Positions 16,777-25,541 of a stretch of 64,000 nucleotides of DNA are shown here, in pieces. Location of the stretch: the NCBI GenBank assembly GCA_910585765.1, contig CAJUES010000009.1, positions 1 through 64,000 of the forward strand, read 5' to 3'. The DNA comes from an uncultured Lachnospiraceae bacterium. GTDB taxonomy: Bacteria; Bacillota; Clostridia; Lachnospirales; Lachnospiraceae. The position numbers were made by a program, and so were the translations under genes. Under the pieces are notes generated by a model. That model did not search any database and was not told where the DNA came from. It saw only the letters and a list, made by a program, of their open reading frames with translations. Numbering within the stretch: the first letter of the stretch is position 1; every line of letters starts with the position of its first letter.

Positions 16777-18990
16777 TCAGTTTTGTATCGCCTGGTTGTA
16801 CTCCGGCTTAAACGTGCGCGCCTGCTGCCCCGCTTTTTCCTTTTTCGCCGCCAGCGACACATATTCCCTGCAGAACAGTTCCTGCGCGTTGACAGCGTTC
16901 TTTTCCTTGCCGTCCGTCCTGTTTTCCGCCTTGCGGTAGCTCCCGTCCGCCTGGAGGAACTGGGACTTGCACGTGTCACTCAGCTGCACCTCAAGGACAT
17001 GCCACACCTTCTCTTTCAGATCGGCATTGAGCACCGGGAAGAGGATCTCGACCCTCCGCTCCAGGTTTCTTGGCATCCAGTCCGCGCTCGCCATATACAG
17101 CTCCGAATCACCCGCGTTCTCAAAGTAGAATATCCTCGCGTGTTCCAGGAAATTCCCGACGATGGAGCGCACCTCGATATTGTCGTTCGTGCCCTCCACA
17201 CCTGTCCTGAGACAGCAGATCCCCCTGACGATCAATTGGATCTTCACACCCTTTGCCGCCGCCTCGTACAGTGCCCTGATGATATCCGGATCGCACAGGG
17301 AATTCATCTTCGCCACGATCCTGGCGGGGCGCTTCTCGACCGCATTTTCTTTTTCCCTGTTGATCAGATACAGAAACCTGTCCTTCAGCCACAGCGGTGC
17401 CAGCGCCAGATGATTCCAGCCAAGCGGCTCCGAGTAGCCGGACAGCATGTTGAAGACTGCCGTCGCATCCTCGCCGATCGCCTCATTGCAGGTGAGGATC
17501 CCAAGATCGGTATAGAGCTTGGCGGTGGCATCGTTGTAGTTGCCAGTACCCAGATGCACATAGCGCCTGATGCCTTCCTCCTCGCGCCTCACCACCAGCG
17601 TGATCTTGCAGTGCGTCTTCAGCCCCACCAGGCCATAGATCACGTGGCATCCCGCCTGCTCCAGCTTTTTCGCCCACACAATATTGTTCTCCTCGTCAAA
17701 GCGGGCTTTCAGCTCGACCAGTACCGTCACCTGTTTGCCGTTCTCCGCCGCCTGCGCGAGCGCCGCGATGATCGGGGAATTGCCGCTGACGCGGTACAGC
17801 GTCTGCTTGATGGCGAGCACCTTGGGATCCTTTGCCGCCTGCTTGATGAAGTCGACGACCGGCGCAAACGTCTGATAGGGATGATGCAGGAGAATATCCT
17901 GTTCCCTGATCCGCTCAAAGATGTCATCGTCCGCCTCGATCTCCGGCACGGGCTGCGGTGTATAAGGACTGTACTTGAGATGCTCAAACCCTTCCAGCCC
18001 GTACATTTTCATCAGGAATGTGAGATCCAGCGGTCCGGGAATACTGTAGATATCCCGCTCGTCGATCATCAGTTCCTTTCTGATGATGTCGAGCAGACGC
18101 CTGTCGATCCCCTCCTCGACCTCGAGCCGGATCGCCTGTCCCCACTGTCTCTTCTTGAGCTGCTTTTCAATCTCCTTCAACAGGTCTTCCGTCTCGTCCT
18201 CATCAAACGAGAAATCCGCATTTCTCATGATCCGGAACGGAAAAGAACACTCTATATTGTAGTTTAGAAACAGCTTGTCCATATTCCGCTCGATGATCTG
18301 CTCGAGCAGGATCACGCGCTTTGTCCCATCCGCCGCCTCCGGCAGCTGTATGATGCGAGGGAGCACGCTCGGAACCTGGACAGTGGCAAACTCCAGTTCT
18401 TTCCCCTGGGTTGACTTCTTGTTGAACAGGTGCCTCCTGCTCTTTACCGTCTTCCTCGACACCAGAGCCCCCAGGTTCAGGGATTTATTCCGGATCAGCG
18501 GGAACGGCCTCGACGAGTCCACCGCCATCGGTGTGAGCACCGGGTACACATAATCCTGAAAATACCTGTCGACAAAGGCACAGTCCTTTTTCGTCAGCTC
18601 CTCATGGCTCTCTACCACCGCAAGCCCATTCTGCGCAAGCAGCGGCAGCAGCGATTTGTTGTAGACCAAGTACTGCAGACCGACAAGCTCGTGCGTCGCC
18701 CTGTTCACCCCTTCCAGCTGTTCCGCCGGTGTCATCCCGGCGATATCCTTCTTCGTGTACCCGGCATTGACCATATCCTTCAGCGATGCCACACGCACCA
18801 TAAAAAACTCGTCGAGATTGGATGCCGTGATGCTCAAAAATTTGATCCGCTCAAACAGCGGGATCTCCTTGTCCCTCGCCTCGCCCAGCACACGGTTGTT
18901 GAAGGCGAGCCAGCTCAGTTCCCTGTTATAATAATATTCAGACCTGCCATAGTCATACCTGTTGTCCGATTTACTGTTCTTATCGCCCAT
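16777..18990 (-). CDS. ppk1: Polyphosphate kinase 1
   Basis: A 737-residue enzyme that reversibly transfers the ATP gamma-phosphate to polyphosphate. The N-terminal domain shows YYNRELSWLAFNNRVL and ITASNLDEFFMVRV. The catalytic half contains LVELKARFDEENNIVWAKKLEQAG, the phospho-His segment RRYVHLGTGNYNDATAKLYTD, and the second PLD-like half around HARIFYFENAGDSELYMASADWM. The full-length core is followed by about 45 extra basic residues (ENRTDGKEKN to the end). The start is ATG with GGGGGAA. It is 43 bp after the ppx gene, a classical pairing of polyphosphate synthesis and degradation. Confidence 0.97.
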   Translation of the reverse strand: MGDKNSKSDNRYDYGRSEYYYNRELSWLAFNNRVLGEARDKEIPLFERIKFLSITASNLDEFFMVRVASLKDMVNAGYTKKDIAGMTPAEQLEGVNRATHELVGLQYLVYNKSLLPLLAQNGLAVVESHEELTKKDCAFVDRYFQDYVYPVLTPMAVDSSRPFPLIRNKSLNLGALVSRKTVKSRRHLFNKKSTQGKELEFATVQVPSVLPRIIQLPEAADGTKRVILLEQIIERNMDKLFLNYNIECSFPFRIMRNADFSFDEDETEDLLKEIEKQLKKRQWGQAIRLEVEEGIDRRLLDIIRKELMIDERDIYSIPGPLDLTFLMKMYGLEGFEHLKYSPYTPQPVPEIEADDDIFERIREQDILLHHPYQTFAPVVDFIKQAAKDPKVLAIKQTLYRVSGNSPIIAALAQAAENGKQVTVLVELKARFDEENNIVWAKKLEQAGCHVIYGLVGLKTHCKITLVVRREEEGIRRYVHLGTGNYNDATAKLYTDLGILTCNEAIGEDATAVFNMLSGYSEPLGWNHLALAPLWLKDRFLYLINREKENAVEKRPARIVAKMNSLCDPDIIRALYEAAAKGVKIQLIVRGICCLRTGVEGTNDNIEVRSIVGNFLEHARIFYFENAGDSELYMASADWMPRNLERRVEILFPVLNADLKEKVWHVLEVQLSDTCKSQFLQADGSYRKAENRTDGKEKNAVNAQELFCREYVSLAAKKEKAGQQARTFKPEYNQAIQN

Positions 18991-19033
18991 GTCTATTCCC
19001 CCATTACGATATATTACGCTCTATATTGCGCTT

Positions 19034-20596
19034 TTATATATTGCTCTTTTTCTGCCTCAGAACCGGCTTGATATTATACACCTCCGCGAAAAAGGCAGCG
19101 TACTTGTCAAACAGCCCAAACTCCAGCGTCATGTCCGCGTTCGTCTCCACGGTCAGCACCAGCTCGTCATTTTTGTTCACGACTTTCAGTTTGCTGCATT
19201 TTCCCCTGTTGCTCAGATCCAGCCCATCCGAGAGCCGGATGATGGCTGTCAGCTTCGCTATCTTCAGATATGCCTCCCGGTCAAGCGACGCGTTGTCATC
19301 CATGATATGATAGTAATCAAATTTTTCTGTCGCGTATTTCACGGTACTCGCCACAACCTCGCGCTCCACGTGGGACAGCCCTATGATCTCCGTCGCGGTG
19401 ATAATGTTGTAAGAATTCTCGCCGACGCTCGCCAGGCTGATGAACCTGCCGCAGTCCCCCAGTATCGCCGCAAGCTGCAGAAGCAGCCGGTCACGATCCG
19501 ACAGACCGTGGATCTCCTTCATGCTGTCAAAGATCGTCAGCACGATCATCTCCCGCTCACGGGTGCGGTACTCTCCGCTGTGGTAACGCCTGTTGATATC
19601 CCTCGCGCAGTCGAGAATATCCTGCTCAAAATCATGCGGCATGCTCTCCGCGTCCGACGGCAGCAGGTTGTTCATCTCCGCGTACTCATAGGCGATGCCG
19701 TCGCACAGGGAGACCCCGGGCGCCCAGAGCATCTCCGCCCCCAGAAGTCTGATCATGTACTTGATCATCAGCGCCGAGAGATGCAGCAGGGCGATATTCT
19801 CCTGCGCCAGCCCCAGCGACATCGCGATCTCCCTCGCTTTTTTCTTTTTCAGGGAATCCACAAACTCCAGAAAATGCTCTGTGCTGACCTGCCCCTTCTT
19901 GATCGTCTTGATATAATTTCTGTGCACGATCTGCGATACGTAATCATCGACCAGGATCACATTCTGGATTTTCTTATCCCTCACGAACATCTCCCGGAAG
20001 CTGTCGAGACTGTCGCAGACCATCTCCTCCACGATATCTTCAAGCTGGTAGCTCCGGTAAGATACCCGCGCCAGTTCCTCCCGCATGCGGAGCACACCCG
20101 GTCTGATATTCTGCGACGTGACAAGGCTGTCCTCGTCAAAGAGCGAGATCTGCACGCTCCCGCCGCCGATATCGATAAAAGCTGTACTCTTTTCTATAAT
20201 ACTCTGGAAATCCTTCACCCTGGACGCCACAGATTTGTAATCGAGAAAACGCTGCTCCGAATTGCTCAGGGCATCGATATGGATCCCCGTCCATGTCTCG
20301 ATCTGGTCTAACAGGATCAGCCTGTTCTGCGATTCCCTGATAGCGCTTGTCCCATAAGCCTTGTAAGCATCCACCTTGTACGATCTCATGACCGCCATAA
20401 ATTCGTTCAGCATCCTGCACAGCTCATCTACTCTGTCATTGTTGATCTTTCCCATGAAATATGAGTCTGTCCCGAGCTCGATCCGGTGTCTGATATGATC
20501 GATCTCCTTGATGCCGTTTTTGTTCGAAATCTCATATATTTTCATCGCGAGCTCATAGGAGCCCACATCGATCGCCGCAAATGTTTTGTATGCCAT
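19034..20596 (-). CDS. ppx: Exopolyphosphatase / pppGpp phosphohydrolase (Ppx/GppA)
   Basis: A 520-residue ASKHA-fold phosphatase. The phosphate-1 loop is AAIDVGSYELAMKIYE, with the family residues AYGTSAIRES and the Gly-rich IDIGGGSVQISLF. The C-terminal third is an HD-type helical domain, as in E. coli Ppx. It removes terminal phosphate from polyphosphate or pppGpp. It lies directly upstream of ppk1 and 47 bp after pheA. The RBS is AGAGG. The YELAMKIYE loop differs from the usual SxRLxI pattern, which may alter activity. Confidence 0.93.
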   Translation of the reverse strand: MAYKTFAAIDVGSYELAMKIYEISNKNGIKEIDHIRHRIELGTDSYFMGKINNDRVDELCRMLNEFMAVMRSYKVDAYKAYGTSAIRESQNRLILLDQIETWTGIHIDALSNSEQRFLDYKSVASRVKDFQSIIEKSTAFIDIGGGSVQISLFDEDSLVTSQNIRPGVLRMREELARVSYRSYQLEDIVEEMVCDSLDSFREMFVRDKKIQNVILVDDYVSQIVHRNYIKTIKKGQVSTEHFLEFVDSLKKKKAREIAMSLGLAQENIALLHLSALMIKYMIRLLGAEMLWAPGVSLCDGIAYEYAEMNNLLPSDAESMPHDFEQDILDCARDINRRYHSGEYRTREREMIVLTIFDSMKEIHGLSDRDRLLLQLAAILGDCGRFISLASVGENSYNIITATEIIGLSHVEREVVASTVKYATEKFDYYHIMDDNASLDREAYLKIAKLTAIIRLSDGLDLSNRGKCSKLKVVNKNDELVLTVETNADMTLEFGLFDKYAAFFAEVYNIKPVLRQKKSNI

Positions 20597-20643
20597 AGCT
20601 ACACCTCTTCCCCCTAAAAAGTATCACTATTTTGTTTTATATG

Positions 20644-21768
20644 TCAATAATTTCCGAGTATCTTCATGTTGTGCGTCTCCTCGCGCAGTCCCCTGAGCGC
20701 ATTGCGCACCGCGCTGTCCGAGAGCTTTCCCTCAAAGTCCAGGAAGAACCGGTACTCCCAGTTTCTCCCCGGGATCGGCCTCGACTCGATCTTTGTCACG
20801 TTCAGGCTGTTGTACATCAGATGCGAGAGCGCATGGTACAGTGCACCGCTCTCGTGGCTGACCTCGAAGCACAGGCTGATCTTGGCAGCCTTCTTTGCAA
20901 ACACTTTCTGATTCGTGATGATGATAAAGCGTGTCGAGTTGTCCTTCAGATCGTTCACACCCCTCCTGAGAATGTCCAGCCCGTAGATCCTGGCAGCAGC
21001 CTCCCCCGCGATCGCCGCTTGTGTCCTGTCCTTGTCGTCCGCCACCTTCTTCGCCGCAAAAGCATTATTTTTCATGCTGATCTGCTGCCACCCTGTCTCG
21101 AGCAGATAGTGAGCGCTCTGCATCAGGGACTGCGGGTGGGAGTACACCGTCCTGATATCCTCGATCCTGCTGCCCGGCGATGCCATCAGGCAGTGCTCGA
21201 TCCTGATGATCTGCTCCCCCACGATATAGTTCTCAAACTCCACGAGCAGGTCATAGATCTCGCTCACGATCCCCGCCGACGAATTCTCGATCGGCAGCAC
21301 CGCAAAGTCCGCGCTCCCCTCATCGATCGCAAGCATCGCATCGCGAAATGTGTTGACATTGAAACTATCGACCTCCTCGCCGAAATATTCCATCATGGCA
21401 GCCTGCGAGTACGCGCCCTCCGCCCCCTGAAACACGACACGGCACTTACCGCAGTCGATATCGCCCATCTCGATGAACGAGAGGCGGCCGCCCCCGTTGT
21501 GCTCCGTGATCTTCTGGTACTGGAGCTTCCTGCTCATCGCCATGATCTGCTCAAACAGATCCCTGATGCCGTGCGCGTTAAATTCATTGTGCGTCAGCTC
21601 GCTGACTGTCTTGAGCTTCTGCTGCTCCCTCTCCTTGTCAAAAACCCTCTTCCCCGTCTCGATCTTATACTCCGCCACCTGGGCACAGATCTCCATCCGC
21701 TTCTCATAGAGCTCTACGATCCGGCTGTCAATGTCGTCGAGTGTGTCCCTGAGTTCTGTTAAATCCAT
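20644..21768 (-). CDS. pheA: Bifunctional chorismate mutase / prephenate dehydratase
   Basis: This 374-residue P-protein converts chorismate through prephenate to phenylpyruvate for phenylalanine synthesis. Residues 1-85 are an AroQ chorismate mutase (LRDTLDDIDSRIVELYEKRM). Residues 108-290 are the dehydratase (FQGAEGAYSQAA, and the catalytic TRF in KDNSTRFIII). Residues 298-374 are the ACT domain with both Phe-binding motifs, HESGALYHAL and KIESRPIPG, so feedback inhibition by phenylalanine is expected. Start at ATG 21768 with AGGAGGA. I see no leader peptide or attenuator upstream. First gene of a group continuing into ppx-ppk1-maf. Confidence 0.97.
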   Translation of the reverse strand: MDLTELRDTLDDIDSRIVELYEKRMEICAQVAEYKIETGKRVFDKEREQQKLKTVSELTHNEFNAHGIRDLFEQIMAMSRKLQYQKITEHNGGGRLSFIEMGDIDCGKCRVVFQGAEGAYSQAAMMEYFGEEVDSFNVNTFRDAMLAIDEGSADFAVLPIENSSAGIVSEIYDLLVEFENYIVGEQIIRIEHCLMASPGSRIEDIRTVYSHPQSLMQSAHYLLETGWQQISMKNNAFAAKKVADDKDRTQAAIAGEAAARIYGLDILRRGVNDLKDNSTRFIIITNQKVFAKKAAKISLCFEVSHESGALYHALSHLMYNSLNVTKIESRPIPGRNWEYRFFLDFEGKLSDSAVRNALRGLREETHNMKILGNY

Positions 21769-21860
21769 CGGTCCTGTCCTCCTGTATATCTGCCTTTGCG
21801 CTTTTGTTTTTATTAGTATAACACACCAGATAAAGTTTGTAAAAAAATAATACAGAAATC

Positions 21861-21889
21861 TTTCATTTTTCCAGAAAATTATTTATAAT
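21861..21889 (+). promoter_or_regulatory. Possible promoter of the DUF5050-like gene
   Basis: TATAAT at 21884-21889 with a weak -35 TTTCAT at 21861-21866 and a 17-bp spacer. It leaves an untranslated leader of about 105 bases before ATG 22004, in which I see no known riboswitch. Confidence 0.45.
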
Positions 21890-22003
21890 ATTAGTATACA
21901 CTGGAGCGTGTGTGAAAAATGCTCTCTGTACAACAGCCTTTCAGACACGCAATGGCCGGTCTTACACATCTCATACTTACACAATACATAGGGGGAAAAT
22001 ACT

Positions 22004-23044
22004 ATGAAAAAAAAGGTTATCACCATCGTCTGCATCTTGTGTGCAGTGCTGCTGATCGCTGGTCTTGCAGTCTTTAACCACCTCTCCGGCAGAGTACCGC
22101 AAAACCCAGCCGGAACAGTTGGAAACACCGCGGGAAATCTCTATAACAACGGGCTTTTCTGTGAAAATGACGGATATGTCTACTTTGCGAACGCCTATGA
22201 TTCGTCCTCACTTTACCGCATGCGCCCGGATGAATCCGAGATGGAAAAAATGGCGTATACCGAAATGGCGAGCATCAACGCGGACGGCAAATACCTGTAT
22301 TTCTATCAGGGCGGCAGCGGCAGCGGAACCGGGCTGGGATTCGTACTGAGCACTACCGGGATCTACCGCATGAACAAGAACAAAGCCAACGACACTTTCT
22401 GTCTTGACCGCGTAAACGGAAAATATGTCCTTCTCGCGGACAACGACGTGTATTACACCTGCTCTTCCGACTCGGTATCGCTGAAAAAAGTATCGACAGA
22501 CGGAAAGTCCAAGGAAACGCTCCTGGATCTTGACATCCTTCCGGTAAGCGTGCAGAACTCAACCTTCTACTATCTGAACAACGAGGAAAACCTGCACCTG
22601 ATGGCTCTCGATCTGAAAACAAAAACCTCGCGCCAGGTACTGGCTGAAGATGTATATATGCCGATCATTGAAGGCAGCACGGTCTATGGCATTGACATCC
22701 ACGACAACTACTCCCTGATCAGCCTCAATACCACCGACGGCAGCAAGACCCTGCTTGACACCGGCAGGATCGACCTGATCAATGTGACGGACAGCTACAT
22801 CTATTATCAGACCTCCGGCAGCACACCCCAGCTCAAGCGCATCCGCCGCGACGGTTCTGACATGGAGGTTGTCGCCGAGGGCGCTTACAGCAATATCAAT
22901 GCGACTTCACAGTACGTGTACTTCACAAAGTTTGGAAGCAGCACACCCGTGTACAAGACGCCCGTATCCGGTCCCGTGAATGTCACAACGTTTGACAGGG
23001 CTTCCCAGGCGGCGATCGCGGAGATCAACAAGAATCTGAAATAG
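22004..23044 (+). CDS. Membrane-anchored DUF5050-like beta-propeller protein
   Basis: A 346-residue protein with an N-terminal membrane anchor (residues 4-26) and no lipobox, followed by an extracellular repeat domain. Repeated units of the type DGYVYFAN...LYRM, KYLYFYQG, YIYYQTS...LKRIRRDGSDM and YVYFTKF, about 45 residues apart, fit the DUF5050 beta-propeller-like fold. The GTVGNTAGNLYNNG stretch before the first repeat is typical. RBS AGGGGG. Role unknown; such proteins are thought to be surface sensors or ligand-binding proteins (inference). A terminator-like hairpin follows at 23074. Confidence 0.82.
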   Translation: MKKKVITIVCILCAVLLIAGLAVFNHLSGRVPQNPAGTVGNTAGNLYNNGLFCENDGYVYFANAYDSSSLYRMRPDESEMEKMAYTEMASINADGKYLYFYQGGSGSGTGLGFVLSTTGIYRMNKNKANDTFCLDRVNGKYVLLADNDVYYTCSSDSVSLKKVSTDGKSKETLLDLDILPVSVQNSTFYYLNNEENLHLMALDLKTKTSRQVLAEDVYMPIIEGSTVYGIDIHDNYSLISLNTTDGSKTLLDTGRIDLINVTDSYIYYQTSGSTPQLKRIRRDGSDMEVVAEGAYSNINATSQYVYFTKFGSSTPVYKTPVSGPVNVTTFDRASQAAIAEINKNLK

Positions 23045-23073
23045 TATACTGGAAAAAATATCAAACAGCGAAT

Positions 23074-23137
23074 AAGGTAAAGGAATTCGGGTTATGCTGA
23101 CTGCATGAAGAAAACAAAGAATCCTTTACCTTTTTTT
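23074..23137 (+). terminator. Intrinsic terminator that overlaps the next gene's start
   Basis: GGTAAAGGAATTC (23076-23088) pairs with GAATCCTTTACC (23119-23130) with one bulged base, followed directly by seven T. It ends the DUF5050-like transcript, yet the loop and 3' arm contain the first codons of the next open frame, whose ATG is at 23105. Confidence 0.75.
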
Positions 23138-23563
23138 AATTGTTCTGAATATCATGACAGACTGATCGGCAATTTTATCAAGTGCGGCACGATCGGCTGG
23201 TGTATGGAAATCACCTTCACCGCCCTCGGCGCGCTGAGACGGCGCGAACTGCCGCTCGTCGGGCAGACTTCCCTGTGGATGTTCCCGATCTATGGCAGTG
23301 CGGCTCTTTTCAGACCTGTGTTCTCGCTGCTGAGACATTGCGGTATGATCCTGCGCGGATCGATCTATGCGCTGTCGATCTTTGGCGCGGAATATGCCAG
23401 CGGACGACTCCTCTCGACACGCGGGCTGTGTCCGTGGAACTACGATCGCCACCGCTGGCACATCAACGGACTGATCCGCATCGACTATTTTCCCTTTTGG
23501 TTTCTGGCGGGGCTCCTGTTTGAGCGCATCCTGACTGGCCGCAGGCAGGATGCCGGCAGCTGA
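23105..23563 (+). CDS. CmpB-like putative ABC-transporter membrane protein
   Basis: This protein of up to 152 residues has the CGTIGWCMEITFTALGALRRREL, GQTSLWMFPIYG and RGLCPWNYDR segments of the CmpB-type (putative ABC transporter type IV) membrane family and about four hydrophobic helices. Family members usually begin near the residues around position 22, and there is no ribosome-binding site ahead of ATG 23105, which lies in the loop of a terminator. The first 20 residues may therefore not be translated and the true start is unclear. It may be expressed only by read-through or not at all. No other transporter component is adjacent. Confidence 0.65.
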   Translation: MKKTKNPLPFFNCSEYHDRLIGNFIKCGTIGWCMEITFTALGALRRRELPLVGQTSLWMFPIYGSAALFRPVFSLLRHCGMILRGSIYALSIFGAEYASGRLLSTRGLCPWNYDRHRWHINGLIRIDYFPFWFLAGLLFERILTGRRQDAGS

Positions 23564-23593
23564 TCTCTTCCTGACCCTGCATGCGCTGCCGTT

Positions 23594-25066
23594 TTATTCG
23601 GGCAAAAACTGCTGGTACAGTGCCACATGGTCGCGGATGCAGCTCCAGGTATCATTGGCGTGCGCCGTCACGCAGATATAGCGTTTTCCATCATTTCCGA
23701 TGCCCAGGCTCGCTGCGCAGTTCCCGGACTGATCCACATATCCCGTCTTGGCACAGAGCACCTCCCCGTGCGTGTCCCTGTCCTCAATCCTTCTGAGAAA
23801 CAGGTTCGACAGGTCTATCCCCTCGGGATGCTGCTCCGTGACAGAGGTCTTGTAGGTGCGCACGCCCAGCACTTCGCGGCAGTAGCTGTTGTCGTAGGCT
23901 GCCTTCAATATGACAGCCATGTCATAAACCGTGCTGTAATGATCGTCGTCGTAGATGCCCACGCAGTTTGTAAAATGCGTCGTTGCGGATATACCGAGCT
24001 CCTCAAGTTTCTCGTTCATCAGTTCGACAAACGCCTCCTGCGAACCGGACACATAGACAGCCAGCGCCACCGCAGCCTCCCCGCCCGAGGGAAGCACCGT
24101 TCCGTAAAAGAGGTCATTGATCGTGACCTTCTCCCCGACCTCAAAACCGGCGTTGGAACAGCGGTTCACAAAGCTGTAGTCCACGATATCCTGTGTGATC
24201 TCAAAGGTATCGTCCGGATCCGTGATATGCTCGGCAGCCACGAGCACTGTGAGGATCTTTGTCATGGATGCAGGCGGAATGCGGCTCTGGGCTCCTCTCT
24301 GCCCCAGTATCCGCCCCGCCTCCACATCGATAAAGACGACATTCTCACTCACGACCTCACTGCCCGGCAGCGCAGTCCCCTCATCTGTGGACGCTTCGAG
24401 CCGCGGTTCCAGGCTGCGCCCCCCGAGCGTCCTGACGATGAGCGTGTCCGCCAGCGCAAGCTCCTCCGCTATGGTGTCCGCAACGTCACTGTTGACATAG
24501 CAGCCGGCGATGTTCATGCCGGCGTACGTGATCTTTTTGTCTGCGCCGCCATTCGGATCGTCCTCATTCAAGGTGCTGTCAGCCGAACTGTCCTCAGCCA
24601 TTTCACTCTCAGCCGAGCTGTCCTCAGCCATTTCAAACACACTCGTCTCCTTTGGCGGCAGCGGGTTTTTCTTCCCAAGTTTTCTGACTAGTCCGCCGAT
24701 TCCCAGCCCCGCAAGGATCACAAAGACGACGGCAGCGACAATGCCGGGCAGCATCAGCCTGCGCAGCTGCTCCTGCCGTTTCTTCCGGCGCCGCATCTCC
24801 TGTACACGCTGCCTGCGGCGCGCTTCCCGCTCCTTCTCCGCCGTCAGCGTCTCCTCGGTGTGAAAGCTGTCCTCACGGCCGCTGTCCTCGTCCCCGGTGA
24901 CAACCTTGCCGCCAAAATACGACTCTGCCAGAACTGCCGCGATCTCCTCGGCGCTGAGCTGTACCCGCTCCCCGCCATCCGGCGTGCCGCTCAGGGCAGC
25001 ATCCCGGCGCGTCTCCTCCTGCCCGCCTGCGTATGAATCCCTGCTGTTGAATTTACTCGACATCAT
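23594..25066 (-). CDS. D-alanyl-D-alanine carboxypeptidase (peptidase S11)
   Basis: This 490-residue protein has a long charged cytoplasmic N-terminus (1-105), a single membrane anchor (about 106-127), an acidic linker containing the repeat EMAEDSSA, and a periplasm-facing S11 domain. The catalytic Ser-Lys is in PPASMTKIL and the third motif is AKTGYVDQSG. The second motif reads PSGGEAA: Gly replaces the Asn of SxN, a variant I believe occurs in a subset of clostridial members. It would trim stem peptides of peptidoglycan. It overlaps the PH-domain gene by 14 bp, with GAGGTAG inside that gene as RBS, so the two are translationally coupled. Confidence 0.9.
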   Translation of the reverse strand: MMSSKFNSRDSYAGGQEETRRDAALSGTPDGGERVQLSAEEIAAVLAESYFGGKVVTGDEDSGREDSFHTEETLTAEKEREARRRQRVQEMRRRKKRQEQLRRLMLPGIVAAVVFVILAGLGIGGLVRKLGKKNPLPPKETSVFEMAEDSSAESEMAEDSSADSTLNEDDPNGGADKKITYAGMNIAGCYVNSDVADTIAEELALADTLIVRTLGGRSLEPRLEASTDEGTALPGSEVVSENVVFIDVEAGRILGQRGAQSRIPPASMTKILTVLVAAEHITDPDDTFEITQDIVDYSFVNRCSNAGFEVGEKVTINDLFYGTVLPSGGEAAVALAVYVSGSQEAFVELMNEKLEELGISATTHFTNCVGIYDDDHYSTVYDMAVILKAAYDNSYCREVLGVRTYKTSVTEQHPEGIDLSNLFLRRIEDRDTHGEVLCAKTGYVDQSGNCAASLGIGNDGKRYICVTAHANDTWSCIRDHVALYQQFLPE

Positions 25067-25418
25067 CTACCTCGACTGCGCCGATGTCAAGCGTGTTCAG
25101 CGTGCGGCGGCGCCTTCTATCCTCCTCGGACTTCTCCAGGATAAACTGTTTCACCTCCCTGGCATTTTTGATATGTTCGATCATCAGTATCGGACTTGTG
25201 ACATCCCCGGTGTGGCACACGATCGTCCCGAGCCCGAACATCCTCTCGACCAATGAACTCCTGAGCGTCACATCCTGCACCTTATACATATAACAGTCGT
25301 TCTCCTCCCTGTTCAGAAAGCCTGTGTTGACTGTGATGACATCCTCTTTGACCGTATATACTGTAAAAGTAAATGGCAGTCCAAAGAACAGCCATCTTTT
25401 TCTCTCTTTAAATTCCAT
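25053..25418 (-). CDS. Small bacterial PH-domain protein
   Basis: A 121-residue protein resembling the bacterial pleckstrin-homology (DUF304/bPH2) fold: strands FTFTVYTVKEDVITVNTG, then YMYKVQDVTLRSSLVERMFGLGTIVCHTGD, and a helix KNAREVKQFILEK. It has a basic run RRRRR near the end and no convincing membrane segment, unlike many paralogues. It overlaps the S11 carboxypeptidase gene by 14 bp, suggesting the two products work together at the membrane. Function unknown. Confidence 0.8.
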   Translation of the reverse strand: MEFKERKRWLFFGLPFTFTVYTVKEDVITVNTGFLNREENDCYMYKVQDVTLRSSLVERMFGLGTIVCHTGDVTSPILMIEHIKNAREVKQFILEKSEEDRRRRRTLNTLDIGAVEVDDVE

Positions 25419-25541
25419 TGTCTCTCTCCTATCTATTGTGAAACCCTGCCGCCTGACCGTCTGGTCCCTCTGAAAAGCTATCCTTATATAAAAAATATAT
25501 CAGCTTTTATTATATCAGCTTTCTCGACTTTTTCAAGTCAT

